Of a stretch of DNA of 49,688 nt, positions 33,402 through 42,822 are shown in pieces; position 1 is the first letter of the stretch; each line of letters begins with the position of its first letter. Below the pieces are notes generated by a model. That model was not told where the DNA came from. It was given only the letters and a program-made list of their open reading frames with translations, and searched no databases. This DNA comes from Bacillota bacterium (GTDB taxonomy: Bacteria > Bacillota > Sulfobacillia > RBS10-35 > JAJYVN01). Location: contig JAJZXK010000012.1 in the NCBI GenBank assembly GCA_021806565.1, positions 1 to 49,688 of the forward strand. Reading direction: 5' to 3'. A program made the translations under genes and the position numbers.

Positions 33402-35198
33402 ATGGCGCGACAGGCGGAAATTGCGGCATGGACCCGCAAGCGCGTGCTGACCCTCGCAGGCGCGGCGACCGCTGGAGGAATCCTCAGTGCGTGCGGTACA
33501 CCCCAAGCGGCTCCCACCAAGACTGGAAACACATCCACTTCCTCGTCCGCATCGACGTCCGTCGCGACCGGTGCACTTCCGGTGCCCCGAGACCAAACGG
33601 TTGTACAGGAGCAGACCCCGTACACCGTTTTCGACAGCTTCAATCCCTTCATTCCGAACGGCAACCAGTGGGCGTCGGGATGGCTACAGATCTGCAACGA
33701 GCCTCTTTTCTATGGCAACGTGGCGGCCGGGAAAGTCGTTCCATGGTTGGCGACGAAGTTTTCCCTGGCGAAGGACCACATGAGCGGCACGCTGTACCTG
33801 CGCAATGACGCGACCTGGAGTGACGGCCATCCCTTCAGCGCAACCGATGTGGCCTTCACGTTCAACATGTTTCTCAACAATCCCCACGTCTTCGGCTCAT
33901 CCTGGTCGCGACAGATCAAGTCCGCGACGGCTCAGGGTTCCAACGTGGTCAAGTTCACCTTCCCGACTCCGCAACCGCGCTTCATGGAAAACGCGCTCAT
34001 CACCGTGGTCACCCCTCCAGCCCTCATCGTGCCGGAACACATCTGGAAGGGGAAGGATCCTGCCACCTTCACCAACAATCCGCCGGTTGCGACGGGCGCA
34101 TGGAAGTACCACAAGGTTTATCCGAACCTGAAAATGTTCGTCTGGGCGCGTAACGACACCTATTGGGGCAAGAAGCACGGCAACTTTCCCATCCCCAAAT
34201 ACGTGGTTTACCGGACCGCCCCGCCCGTGGACGAGGACCTGGCGGATTTCGAACGTGGCGCGATCGATTGGGCAGGCAAACTGCAGTATCCTCAGATGAA
34301 GCTCGCGAAGGAGAAGCTTCCGGGATCGGACCTCATCACCTCGTTTACCGACCCCTGTCCGCGGGGCATGTGGTTCAATTGCGGCAAGCCACCCTTCAAT
34401 GACCGCCGTTTCCGCTGGGCGATGTCGTACCTCGTCGACCGACCGACGGCGGCAAAGGTCATCTGGTCCCCCGCGACCTCCGCGGCCCGCTATCCCTGGT
34501 CTTCCTGGTCATGGTTCAAGCAGTACGAAAACGCCGAAGCTCAAAAGATCGTCGCCAAGTACGACCTCTCATACAACCCGACCAAGGCCGGCCAGATCCT
34601 CGACTCCCTCGGTTACAAGCGCAGTGGTTCTGGCCAGCGCATGCGCAACGGCAAACCGCTCAGCTTCGAGATCATCACCCCCGTCCCCAACACCGGGTAT
34701 GAGTTCGCGATCGCGCAGATGTTCGCCAAGGCCGCCGCCAAGCAGGGCGTCACGGTCCACGTCAAGTCGCTCTCAGTCGGCCCGACGTTCGGTAACGATA
34801 CGGCAACGGGAAATTTCAGCATGACCAGCCACTGGTTGTGTGGCGCCATGCTGGATCCGAGTCAGCTCTATGACCAGTTCAACTCCAGCAAGATGACCCC
34901 GGAGGGCGCGCGGGCGCTCACGCCGGACTGGGCGCGGCTCAAGGACCCGACCTTCGATTCCCTGGACGATCAGTTGGATCGGACCCAACCGGGGTCCGCG
35001 GCGATGCCGTTGTACAACAAGCTGCTCGACCGCTTCCTCCACGACCTCCCGGCCACGCCGGTCATCGAGACGGTTTATCCCTTTCTGCTCAGCACCAAGG
35101 TCTGGACGGGTTGGCCCACAAACCACAACCTCTACACCGTACCGGATAACTGGTGGTCGCCGTCGGCGTTGGTGTATTTCCGCCTGAAGCGCGCCTGA
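33402..35198 (+). CDS. Peptide/nickel-type ABC transporter substrate-binding lipoprotein
   Basis: A 598-residue protein from ATG 33402 behind GGGGGG. The signal peptide TRKRVLTLAGAATAGGILSAC ends at a lipobox (C31), followed by a Ser/Thr-rich linker. The mature protein follows the SBP_bac_5 plan: NPFIPNGNQWASGWLQICNEPLFY, LAKDHMSGTLYLRNDATWSDGHPFSATDVAFTF (the family's hallmark stretch), NPPVATGAWK and RFRWAMSYLVDR. Relatives bind oligopeptides, opines, nickel complexes or oligosaccharides (cellobiose/xyloglucan). With so many sugar genes nearby, an oligosaccharide ligand is possible. It is the first gene of a five-gene operon. Third-position GC is lower here than in the flanking 16-30 kb region. 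Confidence 0.93.
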   Translation: MARQAEIAAWTRKRVLTLAGAATAGGILSACGTPQAAPTKTGNTSTSSSASTSVATGALPVPRDQTVVQEQTPYTVFDSFNPFIPNGNQWASGWLQICNEPLFYGNVAAGKVVPWLATKFSLAKDHMSGTLYLRNDATWSDGHPFSATDVAFTFNMFLNNPHVFGSSWSRQIKSATAQGSNVVKFTFPTPQPRFMENALITVVTPPALIVPEHIWKGKDPATFTNNPPVATGAWKYHKVYPNLKMFVWARNDTYWGKKHGNFPIPKYVVYRTAPPVDEDLADFERGAIDWAGKLQYPQMKLAKEKLPGSDLITSFTDPCPRGMWFNCGKPPFNDRRFRWAMSYLVDRPTAAKVIWSPATSAARYPWSSWSWFKQYENAEAQKIVAKYDLSYNPTKAGQILDSLGYKRSGSGQRMRNGKPLSFEIITPVPNTGYEFAIAQMFAKAAAKQGVTVHVKSLSVGPTFGNDTATGNFSMTSHWLCGAMLDPSQLYDQFNSSKMTPEGARALTPDWARLKDPTFDSLDDQLDRTQPGSAAMPLYNKLLDRFLHDLPATPVIETVYPFLLSTKVWTGWPTNHNLYTVPDNWWSPSALVYFRLKRA

Positions 35199-35241
35199 CG
35201 GCCGCTCCGCGGGGCCGGGCGCGGGAAGGAGGGAACGACAT

Positions 35242-36255
35242 TTGGGACAGGGAGCCTTCTGGACCTTCCTGCTCCGGCGAGTGGCAGGCTATCTGGTCAG
35301 CTTGGCCGTCGCGATCACGGTCACGTTTTTCTTCTTCCATCTGATTCCAGGAAATCCTATTCAGGCGTACATAACATCGCTGCAAGAGAACTATGGGTAC
35401 AACGCACCGGTGTCGAACCAGCTCATCATTCATTACGAAAAGGAGTTTGGCCTCCAGGGCACGCTGTGGCATCAATATGTTCTATATCTTAGAAACGTGT
35501 TTCTGCGCGGCAACCTGGGAGTATCCTTCATCTCGTTTCCCACTCCGGCGCAACGGTTGATCGCGCAGGCCCTGCCCTGGACCATCGGGCTGTTCGGCGT
35601 CGCGGTCATCATCGCCTGGAGCATCGGAATCCTCGCGGGCATGGCGCTCGGATGGTTCCGGCGAGCCCGGGCAGCGCAGTGGTTGGCCACGCTGGCACTG
35701 ATCTTCTCGCAGATTCCCTACTACCTGCTGGCACTGGGCCTGGTCTTCACGTTCGCCTATGGGATGGCGATCCTACCGGCCAGGGACGCCTACTCGGCGT
35801 CTCTGACGCCGGGGCTGAGTTTTACGTTCATCATGAGCGTCGCCCGCCACGCGATCCTTCCCGCCTGCTCCCTGATCCTCATCGCCGTATGCGGATGGTT
35901 GATCTCCACCCGCTCCCTGATTGTCAGCATCCTGGGCGAGGATTACCTCACGTATGCCCAGGCCAAGGGCCTGCGCCAGGGAAGGATCCTGCGGCAGTAT
36001 GCGTTGCGCAACGCGTTGCTGCCTCAACTGACGGCCTTGGCGATCTCCTTGGGGTTCGTGGTCAATGGGGCTTACCTCGTCGAATATGTCTTCAATTGGC
36101 CGGGCATCGGCTACCTCTTCGTTTCCGCACTGGGGCAGATGGATTACAACGTGCTGCAGGGAATCGTGCTGATATCGATCTTTTCGGTGCTGACCGCCAA
36201 CCTGCTGATCGATCTGACGCTTCCGCTGGTCGATGCCCGGGTGGGCTACCGTTGA
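35242..36255 (+). CDS. ABC transporter permease (OppB/DppB type)
   Basis: A 337-residue protein from TTG 35242, where AAGGAGGG stands 8 bases upstream; no other start fits. The N-terminal LLRRVAGYLVSLAVAITVTFFFFHLIPGNPI is the typical first helix and loop of this family. Six membrane segments follow, and the cytoplasmic EAA loop reads GEDYLTYAQAKGLRQGRILRQYALRNALLP, which docks onto the ATPases. It forms the transmembrane pore with the next gene. The spacing to the binding-protein gene is 43 bases. Confidence 0.93.
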   Translation: MGQGAFWTFLLRRVAGYLVSLAVAITVTFFFFHLIPGNPIQAYITSLQENYGYNAPVSNQLIIHYEKEFGLQGTLWHQYVLYLRNVFLRGNLGVSFISFPTPAQRLIAQALPWTIGLFGVAVIIAWSIGILAGMALGWFRRARAAQWLATLALIFSQIPYYLLALGLVFTFAYGMAILPARDAYSASLTPGLSFTFIMSVARHAILPACSLILIAVCGWLISTRSLIVSILGEDYLTYAQAKGLRQGRILRQYALRNALLPQLTALAISLGFVVNGAYLVEYVFNWPGIGYLFVSALGQMDYNVLQGIVLISIFSVLTANLLIDLTLPLVDARVGYR

Positions 36256-36323
36256 ACGGACGCGTACGGTCCACCCAGGGGGCCTATCTGAAGGAGATCT
36301 GACTTGCGGGGGGAGGATGGCGG

Positions 36324-37175
36324 ATGCGCAAACTGGACGCGAAAGTGATTGCCGGGCTGATCCTCCTTGCACTCCTGACCGGGACGGCACTCGCCGAGCC
36401 GTGGCTGGTGCATATCTGGACCGGTCCGCACTCCCCGACCACCATCGGCGCCTTTTCTGTCTTTGCCAAGCCGAGTTGGCGCCATCCCCTCGGGACGGAT
36501 CGCTACGGGCGCGACACCCTGGCGCTGGTCTTACTCGGCTTGCGCAATTCGCTGGCGGTCGGGGCCATCGCCGGCGTCATCGGTAGCGCGGCTGGAATCG
36601 TGGTTGGATTCATCTCCGGTTACCTGGGCGGTTGGACCGATGCGGCCCTGCGTACCGCCACGGACGCCTGGTTGGTGATCCCCACCTTCCCCCTGCTCGC
36701 GGTCCTGGCGGCGTACGTCAAAGTCGTGACCCTGGCCGAGCTTTCCGTCATCCTGGCCATCTTCAGTTGGCCGTTTGCCGCCCGGGCAATTCGGGCCCAG
36801 GTGCTCAGCCTTCGAGAGCGACCGTACATCGACATGGCGAGAATGTCCGGCGAGCGCACCCTCGAGGTTATTTTCACCGAGATCCTGCCAAACATGCTGC
36901 CTTACTTGGGGGTTGGCTTTGCGGCGAGCGTGATCGGCGCGATCGTGGCCCTGGTCGGCTTAGCCATCATCGGAATCGGGGCCGCGAACGCCATCACTTT
37001 GGGAACGCTCCTGAACTTTGGCATCTCATGGGGCGTCATGTCTCTGGGCCTCTGGGAGATCATCGTTGTCCCCGGCCTGTTATTGGTCGTCATCTTCGTT
37101 TCCCTCAACTTGATCAACTTCGGCCTGGAGGAGATGTACAACCCCCGGCTGCAGGGTGTTACCACCGGGAGATAG
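36324..37175 (+). CDS. ABC transporter permease (OppC/DppC type)
   Basis: A 283-residue protein from ATG 36324, preceded by GGGGGGAGG. It begins with a single membrane helix followed by the family motif HPLGTDRYGRDTLALVLLGLRNSLAVGAIAGVIG. The EAA loop is RERPYIDMARMSGERTLEVIFTEILPNMLPYLG. Five to six membrane segments are evident. The C-terminus NLINFGLEEMYNPRLQG is typical for OppC-type proteins. It pairs with the OppB-type permease. Confidence 0.93.
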   Translation: MRKLDAKVIAGLILLALLTGTALAEPWLVHIWTGPHSPTTIGAFSVFAKPSWRHPLGTDRYGRDTLALVLLGLRNSLAVGAIAGVIGSAAGIVVGFISGYLGGWTDAALRTATDAWLVIPTFPLLAVLAAYVKVVTLAELSVILAIFSWPFAARAIRAQVLSLRERPYIDMARMSGERTLEVIFTEILPNMLPYLGVGFAASVIGAIVALVGLAIIGIGAANAITLGTLLNFGISWGVMSLGLWEIIVVPGLLLVVIFVSLNLINFGLEEMYNPRLQGVTTGR

Positions 37176-37215
37176 CGCTGTCGGGCTTATCGGCGACAGG
37201 CCAGGGGGTGAACGC

Positions 37216-38316
37216 ATGGCGGCTCCTGCTCTGGTTGTGCACGGACTCAAGGTGTACTACCACACGTCGCGCGGACCGTTCCGCGTCGTGGACGGAGTAC
37301 AGCTAGAGTTGGAACAGGACGAGATCCTTGGGATCGCCGGCGAGTCGGGATGCGGAAAATCCACGGTGGTGGAAGGCATCCTGCGTCTGGTCGCGCCTCC
37401 CGGGCGCATTGAGGCCGGCAGGGTCCTCCTCTACGGCAACCGCGCAGAAGCGGTCGACGTGCTGTCCCTGGCGGAGGAAGCCATGCGGCGGATCCGCTGG
37501 ACCCGGTTGGCGTATGTCCCACAGGGTTCTATGAACTCGCTCAATCCGGTCCTGCGCGTTCGCGAACAGATGTTGGATGCGATGCTGGATCACGGGGCTC
37601 GGTCCCGGAGCGAGTGCCTGGACCGTATTCCCATACTCCTGCGCGCGGTCGGCCTGACACCGTCGACGGCCGAGATGCATCCACACCAGTTGTCGGGTGG
37701 CATGCGCCAGAGGGTCGTTATCGCCAACAGCATCTCCCTCAACCCGGAGGTGGTCGTCGCCGATGAACCGACCACCGGGCTGGACGTTCATGCACAGCGC
37801 CAGGTCCTCGAGACACTGCTGCGCGTGCGACGCGAGCATCGGGTGGCGATGATTTTTGTAAGCCACGACCTAGCGGTGCACGCCCAACTGGTGGATCGCC
37901 TAGTGGTGATGTATGCGGGCCAGGTCATGGAGATCGGTCCCGTCGTGCCGATGTTCCGCGATCCACGGCATCCGTACAGTCTTGGGTTGGTCGCGTCCAT
38001 GGTGCGCATCGGCGGACCCCGCCGGCGGCTTTTCGGGATCCCGGGGCTTGCGCCCAGCCCCCTGGAGTGGCCGGGAGGCTGCCGCTTTCATCCGCGTTGT
38101 CCGTATGCCTTCGATCGGTGCCGAGAGGTCGTGCCGGTTCTGCAACCGCTCGAACCCGGGCGATGGGCGGCCTGCCATCTGTACGCGGAGGGCCTCACCG
38201 ATCGCTTGGCGCAGGCACGGCGCGAAATGCTCGCGGGTCCGGCGGCGACGGGCGCACGCCTTCAGGAGGTACATGCGGTAGACCAGCACGCCGCGGGGGG
38301 CGAGTACGGTGAGTGA
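37216..38316 (+). CDS. ABC transporter ATP-binding protein (OppD/DppD type)
   Basis: A 366-residue ATPase from ATG 37216; an upstream in-frame ATG at 37156 overlaps the permease gene and lacks a ribosome site. Walker A is GESGCGKST (42-50), the Q-loop has AYVPQGSMNSLNP, the signature is LSGGMRQR, Walker B is VVVADEPTTGLD and the switch His is in FVSHDL. The C-terminal part carries the oligopeptide/dipeptide ATPase extension with cysteine pattern CRFHPRCPYAFDRC. The cluster of Cys at the end is normal for OppD/DppD and may hold an iron-sulfur centre. The next gene overlaps its 3' end by 8 bases. Confidence 0.95.
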   Translation: MAAPALVVHGLKVYYHTSRGPFRVVDGVQLELEQDEILGIAGESGCGKSTVVEGILRLVAPPGRIEAGRVLLYGNRAEAVDVLSLAEEAMRRIRWTRLAYVPQGSMNSLNPVLRVREQMLDAMLDHGARSRSECLDRIPILLRAVGLTPSTAEMHPHQLSGGMRQRVVIANSISLNPEVVVADEPTTGLDVHAQRQVLETLLRVRREHRVAMIFVSHDLAVHAQLVDRLVVMYAGQVMEIGPVVPMFRDPRHPYSLGLVASMVRIGGPRRRLFGIPGLAPSPLEWPGGCRFHPRCPYAFDRCREVVPVLQPLEPGRWAACHLYAEGLTDRLAQARREMLAGPAATGARLQEVHAVDQHAAGGEYGE

Positions 38317-39334
38317 AGCCCCGCTTCTGCAGGTGCAGCATCTGACCAGGACCTTCGCCGGCGGTCACCGTGGTCAGCGCCTCGCCCTGCGCGCCAACGA
38401 CGAGATCGATCTGACGCTGGGGGCGTCCGGACCGGAGATCGTATCACTGGTCGGCGAAAGTGGGAGCGGCAAGTCCACCCTGGCACGGATCCTGCTCGGA
38501 CTGGACCGCCCCTCGGTTGGTCGGGTCCTGTACCATGGGGTCGACGTGGCGAAGTTGCGCGGCCGGGCGTGGTGGCAGTACCGCCGGGAGGTCCAGGCCG
38601 TGTTCCAAGATCCGTATGGCATCTATAACCCGTTCTACCGGGTGGACCGCGTGCTGGACCGCCCCGTGCGGCACTTCCGCCTAGCGGCCTCCCGCCGTGA
38701 AGCCGACGAGAAGATCGATGGCGCCCTGCGCGCCGTCGACTTGCGGCCGCAGGATGTGTTGGGCCGGTTTCCCCACCAGCTGTCTGGAGGCGAACGCCAG
38801 CGCATCATGCTGGCACGCCTCTATCTCATCCGTCCACGGCTAATTATCGCGGATGAGCCGGTGTCAATGATCGACGCCGCCCTGAGGACGATGTTCCTCA
38901 ATATCCTTCTGGACTTCCGCGACCAGGGAATCTCCTGCCTCTTCATCACGCACAACCTGCAGACCGCCTACTACCTCGGTGGCCGCTGTCTGGTCCTCTA
39001 CCGCGGACGCATGGTCGAGTCCGGCAGCATCGACGAGGTGCTGCAGGAGCCGGCGCACCCCTATACCCGGGTCCTTGTATCGTCCATCCCTTCCCCCGAT
39101 CCGACGCAGCGTTGGTCCGGAGAATTGCCGGAGGCCGCCGTCGAGAGCGGATCGCCGCCCGGCCCCAACGAGTGCGCCTTCGCGCAGCGCTGTCCCCACG
39201 TGATGGAGCGCTGCCGATCGGAACGGCCATCCCATCACCGCGTGTCCGGCGATCGCGAGGCCGCATGTCTGTTGTTCGAGGACGTCGTCCCCGCAGCGAA
39301 GGCAACCGATCTCGATCGTCCCAAGCCCACCTGA
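38309..39334 (+). CDS. ABC transporter ATP-binding protein (OppF/DppF type)
   Basis: A 341-residue ATPase from GTG 38309, overlapping the previous gene, so translation is coupled. Walker A is GESGSGKST (49-57), the Q-loop VFQDPYGIYNPFY, the signature LSGGERQR, Walker B LIIADEPVSMID and the switch His LFITHNL. The Walker B context VSMIDAALR is the usual OppF wording. The C-terminal extension ends with ECAFAQRCPHVMERC. It completes the importer, with one ATPase of each type. The operon ends here, and repeat copy B follows after ~70 bases. Confidence 0.95.
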   Translation: MSEAPLLQVQHLTRTFAGGHRGQRLALRANDEIDLTLGASGPEIVSLVGESGSGKSTLARILLGLDRPSVGRVLYHGVDVAKLRGRAWWQYRREVQAVFQDPYGIYNPFYRVDRVLDRPVRHFRLAASRREADEKIDGALRAVDLRPQDVLGRFPHQLSGGERQRIMLARLYLIRPRLIIADEPVSMIDAALRTMFLNILLDFRDQGISCLFITHNLQTAYYLGGRCLVLYRGRMVESGSIDEVLQEPAHPYTRVLVSSIPSPDPTQRWSGELPEAAVESGSPPGPNECAFAQRCPHVMERCRSERPSHHRVSGDREAACLLFEDVVPAAKATDLDRPKPT

Positions 39335-39402
39335 GGGGAACGGTCCGCAGCACCGACGGGAAAAGCGAGCCACGTTCCGCGACCGAGCGCCAGTCGCGGG
39401 TG

Positions 39403-39511
39403 GCATCTGCGCAGTCCGCTCATGCCGATCGCCGAATCCGGTCATATCGATCACCTGGGCGAACACAGCGGTTCACGTGCGGTGCAGGGCCGAGACAGGT
39501 GATCGGCATGG
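39403..39511 (-). repeat. Intergenic repeat copy B (inverted relative to 403-511)
   Basis: The reverse strand from 39511 to 39403 aligns with 403-511 at roughly 80% identity with hardly any gaps. It carries the same internal words CATGCCGATCACC and GGTGATCGATATG and the same CGGATTCGGCGATCGGCATGAGCGGA core. It fills the gap between the convergent oppF-type gene and a sugar-binding-protein gene. Neither copy has an open reading frame of worth, and the substitutions are spread evenly, so conservation as DNA or RNA is more likely than as protein. Confidence 0.6.
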
Positions 39512-39528
39512 GACGCTGGTCGAGTGCG

Positions 39529-40938
39529 CTACCCGGCGGCACTCGCGGCCGCGCTGGCGGTCAGGGGCGCGAATGCCTTGGAAACGGCCCGCATGGCCGA
39601 TGCGGTGGACTGCTTACCCAGGAAAAACGGGTCCAGCGTGTTCGACCAAGCGGTATTCAACTGCACGAAGTCCGCCAGGGTGTGCCCCGGCGCCTCAAAG
39701 GCTTGACCCGGTGCCAGGCCCCCCAGGACCACCGACTTGAGTTGCTTGTAGGTGAGGGTCATGCCGGTAAGTTTCGACTCGAAGCGGAGCGTGCTGTCCT
39801 GCAGCGTCGACAGGGCCGGAAAGAAGCCGGTCGTCAGCGCGAAGGACTTGGCACGTGATCCCGTGGTCAAATAGAGCAGGAACTGAAAGGCCGCCTTCGG
39901 ATGCGCGGTGTGGCGCGACATCACCCACGCGTCGGTCCAGAGCTTGGTCGTATCCTTTCCTCCGGGGCCATACGCGAAGGGTGCGATGGCCCAGCGGAAC
40001 GTCGGGTGCACCGCCAGCATCGGCTGCACGATGTAGATCCCGCTCTGCACACCGACCCGGCCCGTCATGAACGGGTCGTTTCCAAGCGTGGTCAGCGCGG
40101 TCATATCCGTGGGCGAAGGGGACACATGGTCTGTGACCGACAGGTTCTTCGCAAAGCGCATCGCAGCCGTGTAGCAGGCGGACGTGAAGTAGGTGGCGCT
40201 CACCATCCCGGTCCGGTACGCGGTGGCCGCAGACGGCCCGCCACTTGGGGCAAACGGATCGCAACCCCACAACCACGAGAGATCCGTTCCAAATTGACCC
40301 GGCGAAAGATTCAGTCCCCAGACCGCCTGGGTGGGATGGGTAGTGTGCCGGCTGATGGCTTTTGCATCCTGTACAAGCGTGGAGAGGGTCCAGGACCGAT
40401 CGGCCCAGGAGGTCGGCGGCAGGGGAAGATGTGCCTTGGCAAACAGCGTCGCGTTGTAAAACAGGACCGACGGCATGTTGTCCATGGGAAGGCCGTAGAC
40501 CTTACCGCCACGCGTGAGGGAGGTCATCGCGGACGCGTTCCATTGCTTCATGGGAACATCGCTGGAGCGCAAGTACGGCGTCAGATTCGCCAACGTTCCT
40601 TTGGCCAGAAACGTTCCAAACCCGGCAGCAAATGTCGCATACACGGCGGGCGGGGTCCCGGCCGCGGTCAGCGACAACAGCTTCGCGTTATACGCCGACC
40701 ACGGAACACTGATGATGGAGATATGCACGTCCGGATGCAGGTGCTGATACTGTCCGGCCACCTGCTTTTCCCACTCAACCACTTTGGGCCCCATGTCCGA
40801 CCTCGTCAGCCACGTCAGGGTCACCACGGGCTTGCCCGCGGCGGTACCGCGGTGGCCGCAGGCGGTGAGCGCCATCGCCACGCCGAGCGTCAGGATTCCC
40901 AGGCACATGCGGCCCGTCGACCCAATGCGCATCCCCAA
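39529..40938 (-). CDS. Extracellular sugar-binding lipoprotein (ABC, CUT1)
   Basis: A 469-residue protein. AAGGAG lies 9 bases before TTG 40938, which I prefer; ATG 40932 is the alternative. The signal peptide ends at lipobox LTAC (C27). The mature part has VVTLTWLTRSDMG, VYATFAAGFGTFLAKGTLANLTPYL, GKVYGLPMDNMPSVLFYNATLFAKAHLPLPPTSW and NDPFMTGRVGVQSG, the standard family 1 solute-binding plan. It is a clear paralogue of the binding protein at 42823-44208 (shared 'PPTSW-x-DRSWT', 'VSP', 'GTPP'). It is the last gene of the minus-strand transporter unit. It may have a different ligand from its paralogue, since residues in the pocket region differ. Confidence 0.92.
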   Translation of the reverse strand: MGMRIGSTGRMCLGILTLGVAMALTACGHRGTAAGKPVVTLTWLTRSDMGPKVVEWEKQVAGQYQHLHPDVHISIISVPWSAYNAKLLSLTAAGTPPAVYATFAAGFGTFLAKGTLANLTPYLRSSDVPMKQWNASAMTSLTRGGKVYGLPMDNMPSVLFYNATLFAKAHLPLPPTSWADRSWTLSTLVQDAKAISRHTTHPTQAVWGLNLSPGQFGTDLSWLWGCDPFAPSGGPSAATAYRTGMVSATYFTSACYTAAMRFAKNLSVTDHVSPSPTDMTALTTLGNDPFMTGRVGVQSGIYIVQPMLAVHPTFRWAIAPFAYGPGGKDTTKLWTDAWVMSRHTAHPKAAFQFLLYLTTGSRAKSFALTTGFFPALSTLQDSTLRFESKLTGMTLTYKQLKSVVLGGLAPGQAFEAPGHTLADFVQLNTAWSNTLDPFFLGKQSTASAMRAVSKAFAPLTASAAASAAG

Positions 40939-40991
40939 GAGAGGTCACTCCTTCCCCACGGGGCTTAGAGGGCCTGCCCATACGGGACCCC

Positions 40992-41825
40992 TCAGCGTGA
41001 AGACACCACGATGCCGCTGAGCAGGTAGTTCTGAGCGAAGAAGAAGATGGTGATCGGCACCAACGCCATCATCAGAGACACCGCCATCAACTGGTTCCAC
41101 GGGGTGGCGCCGTATGCGGAGCGAAAGTTCGCAATGCCGAGCGCAAGCGTGTACTTCGAGTTCGAGTTAATGTAGATGAGCGGGGCCAGAAAGTCGTTCC
41201 AGGAAAACTGGAAATGGAACACAGCCGCGGCGGTGAACGCCGGAACGGCGAGTGGACGCGCTATGCTCCAATACAGACGCGGGTAGCCGCATCCATCGAT
41301 GCGTGCCGCATCGAACACCTCCTCCGGGATGCTCGAAAAGAACTGCCTGAAGAGAAAGATGAGGAAGGCCGATCCACCGAAAAACGCCGGAACGATGAGC
41401 GGCAGATAGGTGTTGACCCATCCGAGTGTCTTGAACAGGACGAACTGCGGGATGAGCAGCACCGCCATCGGCAGCATCATGGTGGACAGGACCAGAACGA
41501 AGAAGAACTTCTTCGTGGGAGCGTGCAGGCGAGCAAAGGCAAAGCCGACGACCGAGGCGGAAAGCACCGCGCCCAGCGTGGAGAGAACGGCGATCTCACT
41601 CGTGTTGAGAAAGTACCGGGCGAACGGCAGGAACGTCAGCCCTTTGGGATAGCTTGCGAAATCGAGCGGATGCGGCACGAGTTCCGGTGGGAATCGCACG
41701 ATTTGCGCCAGGTGCTCCACGGAGGACGCGACCATCCAGTAGAACGGAAAGAGGATGAGCAACACCCCGGGCAGGAGCACAGCTGCGGCCAGAATGCGGC
41801 GCATGCGGCGCTTTCTCCCCGCCAT
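40992..41825 (-). CDS. Sugar ABC transporter permease (MalG type)
   Basis: A 277-residue protein from ATG 41825, with GGGAGGGG 6 bases ahead; ATG 41843 would add six residues without support. Six membrane segments are visible, the first being AAAVLLPGVLLILFPFYWMVASSV. The EAA loop is PEEVFDAARIDGCGYPRLYWSIARPLAVPAF. The C-terminus QNYLLSGIVVSSR matches the MalG-type 'GLTAGAVK' position. It lies between the second binding-protein gene and the MalF-type permease, with a few bases between them. Confidence 0.93.
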   Translation of the reverse strand: MAGRKRRMRRILAAAVLLPGVLLILFPFYWMVASSVEHLAQIVRFPPELVPHPLDFASYPKGLTFLPFARYFLNTSEIAVLSTLGAVLSASVVGFAFARLHAPTKKFFFVLVLSTMMLPMAVLLIPQFVLFKTLGWVNTYLPLIVPAFFGGSAFLIFLFRQFFSSIPEEVFDAARIDGCGYPRLYWSIARPLAVPAFTAAAVFHFQFSWNDFLAPLIYINSNSKYTLALGIANFRSAYGATPWNQLMAVSLMMALVPITIFFFAQNYLLSGIVVSSR

Positions 41826-41846
41826 CGCAGCCCCTCCCCCCATCGC

Positions 41847-42791
41847 CTAACGTTCGGAACCGTAGAACACCCAACGGGCGGAGAACTTGAATATCAAGAG
41901 CGTGAGCATCATGACAATCGCCAACAGTATCCATGCCTGGGCGGAGGCGAGGCCCATCTTGAAGTACACGAATGCATTGTTATACAAGGCGAGGTTGTAG
42001 AAGTAGGACGCATAATCCGGTCCACCCTGAGTCATCACGAAAGCGGTGGCGAATATCTGGCTGGCGGCGATCAGGCCGACAATGAGGTTGAACAGGATCA
42101 GAGGCGAGATCATCGGCACCGTCACATGGCGAAACTGCCGCCACGCAGAGGCCCCGTCCAGTTGCGCCGCCTCATAGAGCTCGTTCGGCACCCCCTGCAG
42201 AGCCGCCAGGAACAGGACCATCGGCCCTCCCACGCCCCACAGCGACATGAGGATGAACGCCGGCAGCACCCAATGGGCGCTTCCGAGCCAATCCGGCCCG
42301 TGGATGCCGAAGGCGGCGCTGAGCGCCCAGTCGATGACGCCGTACGTGGGGGCGAACAGGAACAGCCACAGCATGGCGGTGGCGACCTGCGGCATGATCG
42401 TCGGGAGGTAGTAGATGGTGCGCAGGGCGCGCATGCCGATGATGCGGACGTTCAGCAACAACGCCAGGGCGAGCGCGACCGCCAGGTGCAGGGGCACCGC
42501 GACGGCGACATAGGTGAAGGTGACGCGCAGGGACTTCCAAAACAGCTGGTCCCGCGTGAATAGATAGGCGTAGTTCGCGAGCCCCACCCAGTGCGGCGGA
42601 TGGATCACGTCGTAACGCGTGAAACTGAAGTAGGCCGACCCGACGATCGGATACAGCATGAAGATGAGGAAGCCGATGATCCATGGACTGATGAGCACAT
42701 GGAACCAGAATGCCTCCCGGCGGGCCTGTCGAGAGGGTCGAACGCTTCTCGCCCTGCGCAGCGAAAGCGGTGTCGCCGGATCCACAGGCAT
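41847..42791 (-). CDS. Sugar ABC transporter permease (MalF type)
   Basis: A 314-residue protein from ATG 42791 with a G-rich stretch just before it. The N-terminus is basic, then WFHVLISPWIIGFLIFMLYPIVGSAYFSF, the typical first helix. The EAA loop is PNELYEAAQLDGASAWRQFRHVTVPMISPLI. Six membrane segments are visible. It pairs with the MalG-type protein. No ATPase gene is present, so a shared MsmX/UgpC-type ATPase elsewhere in the genome must energise it, as is common for CUT1 importers in Gram-positive bacteria. Confidence 0.93.
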   Translation of the reverse strand: MPVDPATPLSLRRARSVRPSRQARREAFWFHVLISPWIIGFLIFMLYPIVGSAYFSFTRYDVIHPPHWVGLANYAYLFTRDQLFWKSLRVTFTYVAVAVPLHLAVALALALLLNVRIIGMRALRTIYYLPTIMPQVATAMLWLFLFAPTYGVIDWALSAAFGIHGPDWLGSAHWVLPAFILMSLWGVGGPMVLFLAALQGVPNELYEAAQLDGASAWRQFRHVTVPMISPLILFNLIVGLIAASQIFATAFVMTQGGPDYASYFYNLALYNNAFVYFKMGLASAQAWILLAIVMMLTLLIFKFSARWVFYGSER

Positions 42792-42822
42792 CCGCCCCCC
42801 GTACACCTGAAATCCGTCGCTC

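Noticed and set aside
41214-42563. 449-codon plus-strand open frame
   Set aside because: It is the antisense of the two sugar permease genes, whose membrane helices and EAA motifs are unmistakable. The frame is full of Arg, Glu, His and Gln as expected for a shadow.
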